A DNA stretch of 23,690 nucleotides from Roseivirga sp. UBA6061 (GCA_002427745.1 DIYF01000102.1:1-23690), one strand, 5' to 3'. Positions 16,001 through 22,910 are shown, counted from the first letter of the stretch. The notes: generated from the letters alone by a model not told the origin. Numbers and translations are program-made.

Positions 16001-16688
16001 CACAGTTTCCATTATCCAGCAAGCTCTGGTCACAGACGGAGACGGTCTGGTAAACTTCCGATATAACTTCACCACCGGTACCTACTTCACACTGGGGTCT
16101 GCAGAAGAGTCTGCGCTGGCGGTAAACCTGGTAGATTTTGACGCCCGGCTTCAGGATCAGACGGTACTGCTTGAGTGGAGCACCTCATCTGAAGATGATC
16201 ACAGCCATTTCAGAATTGAAAAGAGTGCAAATGGTACGCATTTCGAAACCCTGGCACTTAAAAACACCGGCTACAGTCAAACCACATTAAAAACATATCA
16301 GCATACCGACCCGGCTCCTTTCGCTGGGCACAACTACTACAGGCTGGTAGATGTTGACATGAACGGAAGAGAGAATATCTCCAAAATCGTTCGTGTACAT
16401 TATCAACCGCGTACCGATGCCTTTGCATTGAAAGCTCCCTTCCCCAACCCGGTAAAAAAGGGAGAGCTCATCCATATTCCGGTTTCACAGGCCCTGATTG
16501 AGGAAAACCTGCGCCTGAGGCTCCACAATGTCTCAGGTAAGCAAGTCATTCATCAATCGCTGACCAGAGACAGGACCAAAAACCGGATCGACCTGCCTAC
16601 AGGACACATCCCCTCCGGGCTTTACCTGTTGGAGATAGTCCTTGATTCAGGGCAAAAATTCTATTCCAAGATCATCATCCAGGACTGA
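10062..16688 (+). CDS. Giant secreted multidomain protein: 3 x (Ig-like + seven FG-GAP repeats), T9SS sorting domain
   Basis: 2208 residues. After a signal peptide (about 1-27) come three units: SbsA-like Ig domains (Big_5) at about 43-148, 519-622 and 980-1080, each followed by a block with exactly seven D-x-D/N-x-D-G-x-x-D calcium loops (about 167-518, 637-977, 1097-1445). Next are a Big_1/invasin-like Ig domain (about 1447-1553), a LamG-like region (about 1560-1797, opening LWLRAD), a segment typical of Bacteroidota surface proteins (about 1797-2015, SYLALKYGITL), an FN3-like domain (about 2020-2117) and a type IX secretion sorting domain (about 2123-2208, PFPNPV... ending FYSKIIIQD). It should cross the outer membrane by T9SS and be released or attached. 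Adhesion or ligand binding is inferred; there is no enzyme motif. The small gene downstream starts 6 bp after the stop. Confidence 0.92.
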   Translation: MIWNLKIVRPAWVVALLYCICFPLTGSTSSEDKGGPYPRHAISFQPTDASTSPQPNATGVSRTANIVMKFSAAVDASTVTSANFVFWGERTGYITGSFSGGGTNTITFTPASSFKAGEIIWVTITADVVEDGTSNNLSNPYSYRFTTAASTINNSQFLDPEFFNDHETLIRGFYSADINGDGRPDVISASDTDTTLAWYDSGNGFARTRIDSTSGKNYYSIVAADMDNDQDMDILYAAYKDSELGWFENTAGDGSAWTRATIQTGLNSIRDLYPADMNNDGFTDIVIVHPGATPSIAWFKHDGNTNPSFGSKLVINNLGVSPHGVRIGDLDEDGYADLVVAQQDTVYWIKNNGNETFDSTIDAADTIVTSRRYDTSSGRLFYDIYIEDVNNDGHLDVIPGVGLQANTLGNRDIAYFSGNGSGGFSYNSVGEVSTANYESKAADMNGDGHIDLVASNTAGTYHLFINDGAGAFTETQVAVGLNQNRTFELADIDNDGDMDLAGASITHDTVFWFQQVPQLEVSSVSPTVNATDIALNSDITFTFNVDAGTGTSSNIIVRGEFQGNIEGVFSTSTNTITFNPNSDFIEGEVIYVTLTTDLKSAEGGNLVSPYSFQFTATSSGKPYNCYCENIITDGSATENFRSVYPVDLDEDGDMDVIATSINDTQTDSKLFWYRNDGQDGFVENEIATVNTAFGLAVADFDGINGLDIAVGGASLKLFLNDGDQTFVESTISATGSYRSVHFVDMDGDADLDIIGTAYVESGGVNWWQNNGNDPFTKNSLGTISQPNGLHFGDIDRDGDMDIAAVHLSGREVAWYRNDNNSFTELTIDDTFTSNDPYATYLADMDGDGDLDVVVALLSNDIYWYENDNLTFTRRDTQISVTSARHVYAADVTGDGHMDIVAYGHSADLTLLVNDGNPAGGNDYPEFTKVQVNTGNTGGAAVYAVDMDNDGILDILSGGGVFQNLSDGKLAWYKGSYDVNLEPLNSSPAPYATGVARDSKIKMTFNAGDILDDNTASNILIRGNRSGVLDGTFTVSKSGSADTVIFTPTNNFFADEIIHVSLTKSFTCKAYTYEFRAASAPAGHLTYKIMDTLATNRSVPRGIRLADLNKDMRLDVLASTDGDTASWFNGDGSFTETILDNGSQLSVGSKLYHKLFNIDIDGDGDQDVVYTSNSDSEIGYFKNQGAPGYTISTTKTVIHQSSVNANGVRNVQPADIDHDGDLDLFYVAPGNSTRLAWLENNGATDPTVADFTYHEIHMFSTNPTEGLNLADTDNDGDLDIVTGTQNEINLFENDGNANFTQKTPVIRSGTASYRSIQTADMDGDGDLDIIPALGSEAKVVYYKNNGNNSFSEELIETIAGNIFEVAAADFDGDGDNDIMVVNNTDIVYWYQNDGTGIAANFTEIQLDTNQSGLQTIDVGDLDNDNDLDIIIGSTSSQNVFWLKCITASLTSLSASPDSRLADGSESSTISVQLIDEDGDVINISGLDVTFSSSHGDLSSTTATTNSLGVATVTITATQKGDASITATVDHDGETGTAQNEVVNGSPATVKFFVSPTGSITNLSLWLRADQPGTAYAHNAAMSSGWEDYGPAENDASVSDGSPTFFDNASSTLNFNPRVSFDGNDAFSLLDASLLPNGSSARTYYMVSTNTDNAHGAITQFTHGNNAPGEAASVVQNSGGNEAAFLAGVFGVGGTTRGVSGSTSTQAEVVAIRLPDGNTTNTEIQVNGDIKTVSLLSGSDRTINTGTDAAYIGRHFLGIATDAYSGEIQEIIVFDSYLDDATSQKTESYLALKYGITLSNDFDQDGTPFEFTGEEYGEGTYIMSDFTPYWEVSNAQLQQYHHDVAGIGRDDMAGLAQKQSKSINSDAILAIGVDNDDALDGLESTNSTNNGTLANNRAFLTWGNNNKPLDPEPDDPAYTQIPAGVNSRLNRQWYAQRVGTIGTVTLQFDVSNLPGLSGAGTNVEADIKLLVSDEDDFTSPTATVSIIQQALVTDGDGLVNFRYNFTTGTYFTLGSAEESALAVNLVDFDARLQDQTVLLEWSTSSEDDHSHFRIEKSANGTHFETLALKNTGYSQTTLKTYQHTDPAPFAGHNYYRLVDVDMNGRENISKIVRVHYQPRTDAFALKAPFPNPVKKGELIHIPVSQALIEENLRLRLHNVSGKQVIHQSLTRDRTKNRIDLPTGHIPSGLYLLEIVLDSGQKFYSKIIIQD

Positions 16689-16694
16689 CCGCCT

Positions 16695-17162
16695 ATGACT
16701 GTAAAGCAAAAGACCCTATTCTACCAATTCAAATTTGACGGCACACTGCTGGAGTATCGCCTTACGGCCCTCGGGACTTTTATCAAATTCCTTTTTAACA
16801 AGTCCGTCCATTCGCGGGTAGAATTTCCGGTAAGCTATCTGCTTGACTATAAACACCATAAGAACTGGCTTTTCGGCAGTATAAAGGTGACGATCAATCG
16901 CTATAAGTTCGGTCGCAAAAAGCCCATTCCCATCACCCTTGGCACCATCTTTCTTACAGGGCTGGCACCGGAAAATTACGAGGGAATACTTCAGTCGTTC
17001 GACAATATCAAGACAGCCAATTTTGAAGGTAGTAACAGCGCCATGACTGGTATTGAGGCAGAAGCCATAAGAAAATTTTACCTGGGGGATGAACAGGTGG
17101 CGGGTTCTGATTACCAGCCCCGTGAAAGACAACAATTACTAGCGAAGGCGAGAGTATGCTAG
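16695..17162 (+). CDS. Hypothetical protein co-transcribed with the giant surface protein
   Basis: 155 residues, not recognised. There is no signal peptide or membrane helix. The N-terminal 90 residues are rich in aromatic and basic residues (Phe, Tyr, Lys, Arg) with alternating beta-like segments such as KQKTLFYQFKFDG. The C-terminal part is helical and more acidic, with TGIEAEAIRKFYL. It starts 6 bp after the surface-protein stop and is followed by a hairpin terminator, so it almost certainly shares that mRNA. It may be a cytoplasmic partner or simply a neighbour, and sequence gives no basis to choose. Confidence 0.65.
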   Translation: MTVKQKTLFYQFKFDGTLLEYRLTALGTFIKFLFNKSVHSRVEFPVSYLLDYKHHKNWLFGSIKVTINRYKFGRKKPIPITLGTIFLTGLAPENYEGILQSFDNIKTANFEGSNSAMTGIEAEAIRKFYLGDEQVAGSDYQPRERQQLLAKARVC

Positions 17163-17178
17163 ATTGTGTTTAGGTTAA

Positions 17179-17211
17179 AAGTGCCGGCAGCCAGAAGGGC
17201 TGCCGGTGCTT
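17179..17211 (+). terminator. G/C-rich hairpin after the 16695 gene
   Basis: CCGGCAGCC (17184-17192) and GGCTGCCGG (17198-17206) form a perfect 9-bp stem with a 5-nt loop, extended outward by wobble and A/T pairs to about 14 bp. It starts 16 bases after the stop codon. Only two T follow, so the T-tract is short, but the stem and position make termination likely. Confidence 0.65.
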
Positions 17212-17241
17212 AAGTACTCAGCCCCCCGCAGAATTAAAGTA

Positions 17242-17335
17242 CTGACTGACAAGACCCTTCAACAAAATCTGTGCTTTCCTCACCTTTTCTCCACCACACC
17301 CCTCCTACTAAAACCTGACAATCTGTCAGATTTAG
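17242..17335. promoter_or_regulatory. CTGACA/TGTCAG sites and dyad upstream of miaB
   Basis: CTGACTGACA lies at 17242-17251. At 17315-17329 CTGACA-ATC-TGTCAG forms a perfect 6+6 dyad, flanked by CTAAA (17308-17312) and TTTAG (17331-17335), which extend the symmetry. The dyad overlaps the expected -33 region of the miaB promoter, so a protein bound there could repress or activate. The same decamer and half-site occur in front of groES. Confidence 0.55.
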
Positions 17336-17347
17336 GTGAGAAAGCCT

Positions 17348-17355
17348 TATATTTG
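17348..17355 (+). promoter_or_regulatory. Candidate -7 box (TATATTTG) for the miaB operon
   Basis: An exact match to TAnnTTTG lies 29 bases before the miaB ATG at 17385 and downstream of the preceding hairpin terminator. The predicted leader is about 20-25 nt. No clear TTTG -33 element is present, and the region where it should lie is occupied by the CTGACA/TGTCAG dyad, which suggests activator or repressor dependence. Confidence 0.5.
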
Positions 17356-17384
17356 CAGCCTGAAAATTGGCTCAGAAAGAAGGC

Positions 17385-18851
17385 ATGGAGAATTTAATTC
17401 AGGATATAGATCTGCTCGACAGAAACAGTGAAGAAGCACAGGAAGTAAAAACTTCTAAAGAAGAGAATACCGGTAAGCAAAAGAAGCTCTATATAGAAAG
17501 CTACGGCTGTCAGATGAATTTTGCTGATAGTGAGATTGTCACCTCTATTATGAAAGAGAACGGCTATGACACGACAGCGGATTTTGCCAGTGCCGATGTG
17601 GTTTTTCTGAATACCTGCTCTATTCGCGAGAAGGCTGAACAAACCGTACGCAACAGACTCAACCACTTTAACGCTGTAAAAAAGAACAAGCCGGATATGA
17701 CCATCGGAGTACTGGGTTGTATGGCTGAACGACTCAAAGAACAGCTACTGGAAGAAGAAAAAGTCGTGGATGTGGTGGTGGGACCAGACGCTTACCGCGA
17801 CCTGCCAAAGCTGGTAGAAAAAGCCGAAGACGGGCTAAAAGCAGTCAACACCTTCCTCTCCAGAGAAGAAACCTATGCCGACATCTCCCCCGTTCGCCTC
17901 AACTCCAATGGCGTGACAGCCTTCGTTTCTATTATGAGAGGTTGTGACAATATGTGTTCTTTCTGTGTGGTACCCTTTACCCGGGGCCGTGAGCGCAGTC
18001 GCGACCCGCATTCTATTGTTCAGGAGGCCATGGACCTTTTCAATCAGGGCTATAAAGAGGTGACGCTGTTAGGTCAGAATGTAGACTCCTACAAATGGTC
18101 TGAAGCTGAGAACAACAAGGCCTGGTTAGAAAAGAAAGAGCGCAAAGGTGAAGAAGTAGAAGTGGTAAACTTTGCCAACCTGCTGGAAATGGTGGCCAAA
18201 GTATCTCCTGAACTAAGGGTTCGTTTCTCTACCTCTCACCCTAAAGACATTACGGATGAAGTGCTACACACGATGAAGCGCTACGAAAATATCTGCAAGT
18301 ACATCCACCTGCCGGCTCAAAGCGGCAATACCAGAGTACTGGAATTAATGAACAGAACCTATACACGAGAGTGGTACATCAACCGTGTAGATGCCATTCG
18401 CGAGATTCTGGGTGAGGAATGTGGTATTTCTTCCGATATGATTGCGGGATTCTGTACAGAGACAGAAGAAGAGCATCAGGAATCACTGACCTTAATGGAC
18501 TACGTGCAGTACGATTTCTCCTATATGTTCTTTTACAGTGAAAGACCCGGCACGCTGGCTGCGAAGAAATATGAAGATGATATCCCGCTGGATATTAAGA
18601 AGAAGAGGCTCAGGGAGATCATCGAGAAGCAACAGGGCATCTCACTGGAACGCAATAAGCTGGATGTAGGTAAAGTGCACAAAGTACTGATTGAGGGTAC
18701 CAGCAAGCGTTCGGAAGACTTCTTACAGGGTAGAAACACCGCCAATAAGGTGATCATCTTCCCTAAGGAGCAATATGAAAAAGGCCAGTATGTAAATGTA
18801 CTGGTAGACGACTGTACCGCAGCCACGCTTTTTGGCAAGGCGGTAGTCTAA
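17385..18851 (+). CDS. miaB: tRNA-2-methylthio-N6-dimethylallyladenosine synthase
   Basis: 488 residues from the ATG at 17385. The frame could extend to a TTG at 17367, but homology begins after residue 30. This radical-SAM methylthiotransferase adds the methylthio group to i6A37 of tRNAs reading UNN codons. The N-terminal UPF0004 domain (about 34-150) has the three auxiliary-cluster cysteines C42 ([11 protein letters not shown]), C78 (NTCSIREKA) and C112 (GCMAERL). The radical-SAM CxxxCxxC is C187, C191 and C194 ([10 protein letters not shown]), followed by FTRGRERSR. The C-terminus is a TRAM domain. YGCQMNxxDSE and [11 protein letters not shown] separate MiaB from MtaB and RimO. It heads the operon that continues with the sigma-54 activator (15-bp gap). 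Confidence 0.96.
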   Translation: MENLIQDIDLLDRNSEEAQEVKTSKEENTGKQKKLYIESYGCQMNFADSEIVTSIMKENGYDTTADFASADVVFLNTCSIREKAEQTVRNRLNHFNAVKKNKPDMTIGVLGCMAERLKEQLLEEEKVVDVVVGPDAYRDLPKLVEKAEDGLKAVNTFLSREETYADISPVRLNSNGVTAFVSIMRGCDNMCSFCVVPFTRGRERSRDPHSIVQEAMDLFNQGYKEVTLLGQNVDSYKWSEAENNKAWLEKKERKGEEVEVVNFANLLEMVAKVSPELRVRFSTSHPKDITDEVLHTMKRYENICKYIHLPAQSGNTRVLELMNRTYTREWYINRVDAIREILGEECGISSDMIAGFCTETEEEHQESLTLMDYVQYDFSYMFFYSERPGTLAAKKYEDDIPLDIKKKRLREIIEKQQGISLERNKLDVGKVHKVLIEGTSKRSEDFLQGRNTANKVIIFPKEQYEKGQYVNVLVDDCTAATLFGKAVV

Positions 18852-18866
18852 ACTCAAAAAAACAAC

Positions 18867-20132
18867 GTGAATCATAGCGAGATACTAAGTATAAAACAGC
18901 GGTTCGGTATTATAGGCAACAGCCCTAAGCTGAATCATGCCATACAGGTGGCCTCTCAGGTGGCCCCTACCGACATGTCGGTATTGATTACAGGAGAGAG
19001 TGGTAGTGGTAAAGAATCCTTTTCCAAGATCATTCACCAGCTGAGTGCCAGAAAGCACGGCAAATTCATCGCCATAAACTGTGGCGCTATTCCGGAAGGC
19101 ACCATCGACTCTGAGCTATTCGGTCATGAAAAAGGTTCGTTTACGGGAGCTTATGAGGCACGTAAAGGTTATTTCGAGGTAACGGATGGTGGCACCATAT
19201 TTTTGGATGAGATTGGTGAGATGCCTCTTTTCACCCAGGCCAGGCTGCTCCGTGTACTTGAAAACGGAGAGTTCATCAAAGTGGGAGCCTCCAAAGTACT
19301 GAAGACCAACGTGCGCGTGGTGGCTGCCACCAATGTAGATCTGCTCAGGGCCGTAGAAAAAGGCAAGTTCCGTGAAGATCTATTCTATCGCCTCAGTACT
19401 GTACCTATCTCTGTGCCTCCCTTGCGTGAGCGGGGTAATGATATTGATTTGCTGTTCAGAAAATTCGCCACAGACTTTGCAGAAAAGTACAGAGTGGAGT
19501 CTATCAAACTGGACGAAGCAGCAAAAAGCAGGCTGCTCAGGTTCCGATTTCCGGGAAATATTCGCCAACTCAAGAATATTGTTGAACAAATTTCGGCTTT
19601 AGAGCTCAACAGGAACATCACTGAAGACACTTTGGTAAAGTATTTGCCTCAGAATTCATCGAATCTGCCTGCGGTGTATCGTGGAGAAAACGGAGGAGGT
19701 GAAAGTCTCAATGAGCGTGACCTCCTGTACAAGGTGCTTTTTGATATGAAAAAAGACATGACCGAGCTTAAAAAACTCGTTCATGATATGATACAAAGTG
19801 GCGAAGTAGATACGGGAGTCATTCAGGAACACCCGAATCTCTTCAGGAATCTGGACAAGGAATTGCCGGCCCATGAAGAGTTTATATCAGAACCTGTAGC
19901 CCCTGTCTACTACGAAACCCAGCCGGTGGAAACACATGATTACGAGCTTGAAAAGGTGGAGGACATCACCCATGAAATGGAAGATGAGTCACTGTCAATC
20001 GAAAAGAAAGAAAAAGAGCTCATTGTAAAAGCCTTGAAAAAGAACAATAACAAAAGAAAGTATGCGGCTAAAGACCTGGGGATTTCAGAAAGAACACTTT
20101 ACAGAAAAATCAAGCAGTATGAGATCGAGTAA
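18867..20132 (+). CDS. Sigma-54-dependent activator (AAA+ enhancer-binding protein) lacking a receiver domain
   Basis: 421 residues from GTG 18867. The AAA+ domain begins almost at once: Walker A GESGSGKE (43-50), sigma-54-contacting loop GSFTGA (90-95, one change from GAFTGA), Walker B TIFLDEIGE (110-118) and arginine-finger region RLSTVPISVPPLRERGNDI (175-193). About 245-380 is a long charged linker with a probable coiled coil. A Fis-type helix-turn-helix closes the protein (384-421, KKNNNKRKYAAKDLGISERTLYRKIKQYEIE). There is no N-terminal receiver, GAF or PAS domain, so as with PspF activity must be set by a partner protein, the linker or expression level. It overlaps the lptE start. Likely targets include the groESL promoter downstream, and sites resembling its candidate operators lie before miaB. 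Confidence 0.93.
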   Translation: MNHSEILSIKQRFGIIGNSPKLNHAIQVASQVAPTDMSVLITGESGSGKESFSKIIHQLSARKHGKFIAINCGAIPEGTIDSELFGHEKGSFTGAYEARKGYFEVTDGGTIFLDEIGEMPLFTQARLLRVLENGEFIKVGASKVLKTNVRVVAATNVDLLRAVEKGKFREDLFYRLSTVPISVPPLRERGNDIDLLFRKFATDFAEKYRVESIKLDEAAKSRLLRFRFPGNIRQLKNIVEQISALELNRNITEDTLVKYLPQNSSNLPAVYRGENGGGESLNERDLLYKVLFDMKKDMTELKKLVHDMIQSGEVDTGVIQEHPNLFRNLDKELPAHEEFISEPVAPVYYETQPVETHDYELEKVEDITHEMEDESLSIEKKEKELIVKALKKNNNKRKYAAKDLGISERTLYRKIKQYEIE

Positions 20133-20649
20133 ATCCATCTGGATCATTCTGCTCACAAGTACATTGCTGACTGCCTGTGGAGCTTATAGCTTCAACGGGG
20201 CGTCTATTGATTATAATAAGACCAAAACCCTTTCAGTAGCTAATTTCTTTAACGATACAGCCGGTGGACCTCCTAATATGGGGCAGACCTTCACAGAAGA
20301 ACTCAGAGAGTACTTTCAGCGAAATACGAAGCTGGAGCTGGTACCCTCTAAAGGAGATCTGCAGTTTGAAGGAGCTATCTCCAGCTATACGGTAAGACCC
20401 CAGGCCGTTACTTCATCAGGTAGCAGAACACAAAGTGATCAGTCGGGACTTATGCGACTGAGTATCAACGTTGAAGTGGCATTCACCGACACTACTGATG
20501 AAGAGAAAGGCTTCAAAAGAGGCTTTTCATTCTATGCCGATTATGACCCTCAGCGCAGTACCCTGACGGCTGTGGAAAATGATCTGGTTGACGAGATTTT
20601 CGAGCAGATAATTTTCGACATTTTTCAGGCCTCGGTTGCCCAGTGGTAA
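20119..20649 (+). CDS. lptE: LPS-assembly lipoprotein LptE
   Basis: 176 residues from the ATG at 20119, inside the last codons of the activator gene (14-bp overlap). A longer frame upstream is shadow coding. The signal peptide ends in LLTACGAYSF, with Cys20 of the lipobox LTAC. The mature part carries the Bacteroidota LptE pattern: GASIDYNKTKTLSVANFFNDT, a central F-x-x-E-L-R-E-Y-F segment and a C-terminal helix (VDEIFEQIIFDIF). LptE forms the plug of the LptD outer-membrane translocon that inserts lipopolysaccharide. lptD is not in the window. Overlap with the activator gene implies translational coupling. Confidence 0.87.
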   Translation: MRSSKSIWIILLTSTLLTACGAYSFNGASIDYNKTKTLSVANFFNDTAGGPPNMGQTFTEELREYFQRNTKLELVPSKGDLQFEGAISSYTVRPQAVTSSGSRTQSDQSGLMRLSINVEVAFTDTTDEEKGFKRGFSFYADYDPQRSTLTAVENDLVDEIFEQIIFDIFQASVAQW

Positions 20650-20685
20650 TTTTCATTCTATTTTTAGCCACCGAACAAATGCATT

Positions 20686-21768
20686 GTGGATAGGGACAGG
20701 TTCAATACGCTTCTTGAAGATATGGATAAGATAACCGACCAGGATATCAAATCTCTGAATCAACTCCGCAAACAGTACCCCTACTTTCAGAATCAGTATG
20801 TGATGATTGCCAGGGCGCTTAAGAAGCGTAATCATCCTAAGACTGATGCATTTATCAAAAAAGCCGCTATTTACTCAGCAGACCGGGCTTTGCTCAAGTC
20901 CATCATTATGGATGAGTACGATTTTGCCCCCGTAGTTGAGGAAGTTCCTGCGGCTCCGGTTCCTCAGGAAGTCAAAGAAGTGGCTGCCCCCGAACCGGAA
21001 GCATCTGCCAATACAAAAGAGGTAGTACAGGAAGCCCCCATTGAAAAGACCAGGGCCGAAGCACCATCCATAAGTGAAGAACAGGAGAAGCCCGAATTAC
21101 CCAAAGCGGATCTTGACTCGAAGCAAGAGGAACCATCCACAGAGTCTAAGCCGGAAGCTGAGCAGGTCCAAAATGCGCCTGAGGCTGAGATCAAGGAAAG
21201 CCCTGCCACTCCTCCAACACCGCTTCCTGAACCAGAGAAGGCAGCACCCACCGTGGCTGAAACAGCCCGTGAAGCAGCTGAGGTTACCACTCAAGAAAAC
21301 GAAGCGGCCCCCAAACCGGAAAGCAACCAGGAGTTAATAGATGAACTGGAGCGGGATCTTCAGGAAATCCGGAAAAAGAAACAGCTGATTGCCAAAATGC
21401 TGGAACAGCAGGAAGCCAAGCAGGCTTCTAAAAAAACAACTCCCGCGAAAAAGGCAGCCCCTGCTAAAAAAAAAGTAACAACTCCCGGAAAAAGCCAAAG
21501 TGAGCTGATTGAGAAGTTCATTCGGAACGAACCACAGATGGGTAAACAAAAACCTGTTCTGGATGAAAGTAACCATCAGAATGAAGATCTGTCAGCTCGT
21601 TTCACTAAAGAACAGGATGATTTTTATACCGAAACCATGGCTAAACTCATGGTAACGCAGAAAAAATACCGGAAGGCAATTCAGGTTTATGAAAAACTAG
21701 GGTTGAAGTTTCCCGAAAAAAGGGCTTACTTTGCATCCCAAATTGAACAAGTAAAGAGTAGAAAGTAA
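20686..21768 (+). CDS. Proline/glutamate-rich protein with TPR-like C-terminus
   Basis: 360 residues. The best start is GTG 20686 (MDRDRFNTLLEDMDK), because the nearby ATG at 20679 runs into a stop. Residues 1-85 are helical (QLRKQYPYFQNQYVMIARALKKR). About 86-215 is a low-complexity A/E/P-rich stretch, about 215-245 a probable coiled coil (ELERDLQEIRKKKQLIAKML) and about 246-270 a Lys/Ala/Pro patch. About 295-360 is TPR-like (LMVTQKKYRKAIQVYEKLGLKFPEKRAYF). There is no signal peptide or membrane helix. It lies between lptE and secG, and its TAA overlaps the secG ATG by one base. I infer a cytoplasmic scaffold or export-linked factor, but the sequence does not show a reaction. Confidence 0.8.
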   Translation: MDRDRFNTLLEDMDKITDQDIKSLNQLRKQYPYFQNQYVMIARALKKRNHPKTDAFIKKAAIYSADRALLKSIIMDEYDFAPVVEEVPAAPVPQEVKEVAAPEPEASANTKEVVQEAPIEKTRAEAPSISEEQEKPELPKADLDSKQEEPSTESKPEAEQVQNAPEAEIKESPATPPTPLPEPEKAAPTVAETAREAAEVTTQENEAAPKPESNQELIDELERDLQEIRKKKQLIAKMLEQQEAKQASKKTTPAKKAAPAKKKVTTPGKSQSELIEKFIRNEPQMGKQKPVLDESNHQNEDLSARFTKEQDDFYTETMAKLMVTQKKYRKAIQVYEKLGLKFPEKRAYFASQIEQVKSRK

Positions 21769-22124
21769 TGTTTAAACTATTTATCATACTGGCAATCATC
21801 GTAGCGATCCTGCTGATTTTGATTGTATTGGTGCAGAATTCGAAGGGTGGTGGATTATCAAGCCAGTTTGGTGGTTCAGGAGCACAGCAAGTAATTGGTG
21901 TTAAGAAAACAACTGACCTTTTGGAAAAAGTAACCTGGGGTTTTGCCATCGCCTTATTGGTATTAAGCATGGCCTCAAGTGTTATGATTGATAATGGCGG
22001 AGGCGATTTCAGCGATCCTAACCTGGATGCTGCTCAGCAATCTGCTCCTCAAATGGCTATCCCGACAGCTCCTGTAGAGGCTACAGACGAGTTGACTCCG
22101 GTAGATACCACACAAAAAGACTAG
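21768..22124 (+). CDS. secG: Preprotein translocase subunit SecG
   Basis: 118 residues. Two membrane helices (about 2-22, FKLFIILAIIVAILLILIVL, and about 50-70) flank the conserved cytoplasmic loop QNSKGGGLSSQFGGSGAQQVIGVKKTTDLLEK, which is diagnostic for SecG. An acidic C-terminal tail of about 45 residues, longer than in E. coli, is usual for Bacteroidota. SecG assists SecYE/SecA-driven export. Its ATG overlaps the stop of the preceding gene (TAATG), so it is translationally coupled, and the operon ends here. Confidence 0.95.
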   Translation: MFKLFIILAIIVAILLILIVLVQNSKGGGLSSQFGGSGAQQVIGVKKTTDLLEKVTWGFAIALLVLSMASSVMIDNGGGDFSDPNLDAAQQSAPQMAIPTAPVEATDELTPVDTTQKD

Positions 22125-22143
22125 AATAGACCTGATTATATAG

Positions 22144-22176
22144 AAAAGGCTGTCAATTGACAGCCTTTTTTGTTTT
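22144..22176. terminator. Bidirectional rho-independent terminator after secG
   Basis: AAAAGGCTGTC (22144-22154) and GACAGCCTTTT (22159-22169) form a perfect 11-bp stem around the loop AATT, followed by more T. Because the stem is flanked by A on the left and T on the right, it can stop both secG transcripts and those from the convergent hypothetical gene ending at 22191. Confidence 0.92.
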
Positions 22177-22190
22177 ATGCACTTCAGTGT

Positions 22191-22910
22191 TCATTCCATC
22201 TCCCGTACCGTTTGTAATACCAGCCTCTTGGCAATAGGCACCACCGTCTCCTTCACCGGATAAGGTTTATGTGCCTGTAGCAGAAAGGTGGCCGGATTGG
22301 GCAGCGCCTGGTACGTTTTGATCAGCCCCATTTTTATTCCCTCAAAGGTCTCTCCCAGCCCACGTCTCATCGACCTGATCAGTTTCAGGTAAATGCTTCT
22401 GAACCCCTCTCCCGACATGACAAATTTGGAGATTTTATACTGATAGATATCAGTTCGCTTTTGCGGAGCCATTTCCAGCATGACATAGCCCTCATCTTTA
22501 TACAAGGGCACAATGCCTACGGGCTCAATGTGCAGGTCTGCCTCTACGGTTTCGTAGAGTTCCTTCCCTATGCCCAGCGTATTCTTCATTTCGGGTAAGG
22601 CATACTCTACGATTTCCTCCAATGCTTCCATGAGCTCCGAGTCCTCGGTGACAGACTCATAAGAAAGTCTGAGTTTCTCCAGGTCAATCTTGGTAATCTC
22701 TTTAGGGAAACCGGTTTTGAGCAAGGTCTTTCTGTTTTTAAAAGACTGCACATCCTGATAATGCGCAATGAGGTCAGACAAAAACGGATAGAGTTTGTCC
22801 TGATCAAAATTATTCTGCACATGCTGCAGGTATGCCAGTAAGACATACTTTTTGTATTCAAAATCAATCAGTCCATTCGTGATCCAGTCTTTATCCAGTT
22901 TTTCCATCAT
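22191..22910 (-). CDS. Hypothetical protein convergent to secG
   Basis: 239 residues, family not recognised. It has no signal peptide or membrane helix. The first 120 residues are helical and charged (WITNGLIDFEYKKYVLLAYLQHVQNNF). The second half looks alpha/beta, with GYVMLEMAPQKRTDIYQYKI and a repeated R-S/R-R-G motif. The start is the first of two adjacent Met codons (ATG 22910 or 22907). It is transcribed away from groES, sharing with it the 231-bp region that holds the sigma-54 promoter. The position between secG and groES looks like part of a conserved block, but function cannot be predicted. Confidence 0.75.
   Translation of the reverse strand: MMEKLDKDWITNGLIDFEYKKYVLLAYLQHVQNNFDQDKLYPFLSDLIAHYQDVQSFKNRKTLLKTGFPKEITKIDLEKLRLSYESVTEDSELMEALEEIVEYALPEMKNTLGIGKELYETVEADLHIEPVGIVPLYKDEGYVMLEMAPQKRTDIYQYKISKFVMSGEGFRSIYLKLIRSMRRGLGETFEGIKMGLIKTYQALPNPATFLLQAHKPYPVKETVVPIAKRLVLQTVREME

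Noticed and set aside
17206..17397. Plus-strand 63-codon frame between the hairpin and miaB
   Set aside because: It overlaps the terminator, the dyad, the promoter box and the first codons of miaB in another frame, and its product has no family-like features. The region is better explained as regulatory.
21074..21337. Arg/Leu/Pro-rich 87-codon plus frame and minus-strand Ser/Gly frame in the same place
   Set aside because: Both are frame shadows of the A/E/P-rich low-complexity stretch of the 20686-21768 protein.
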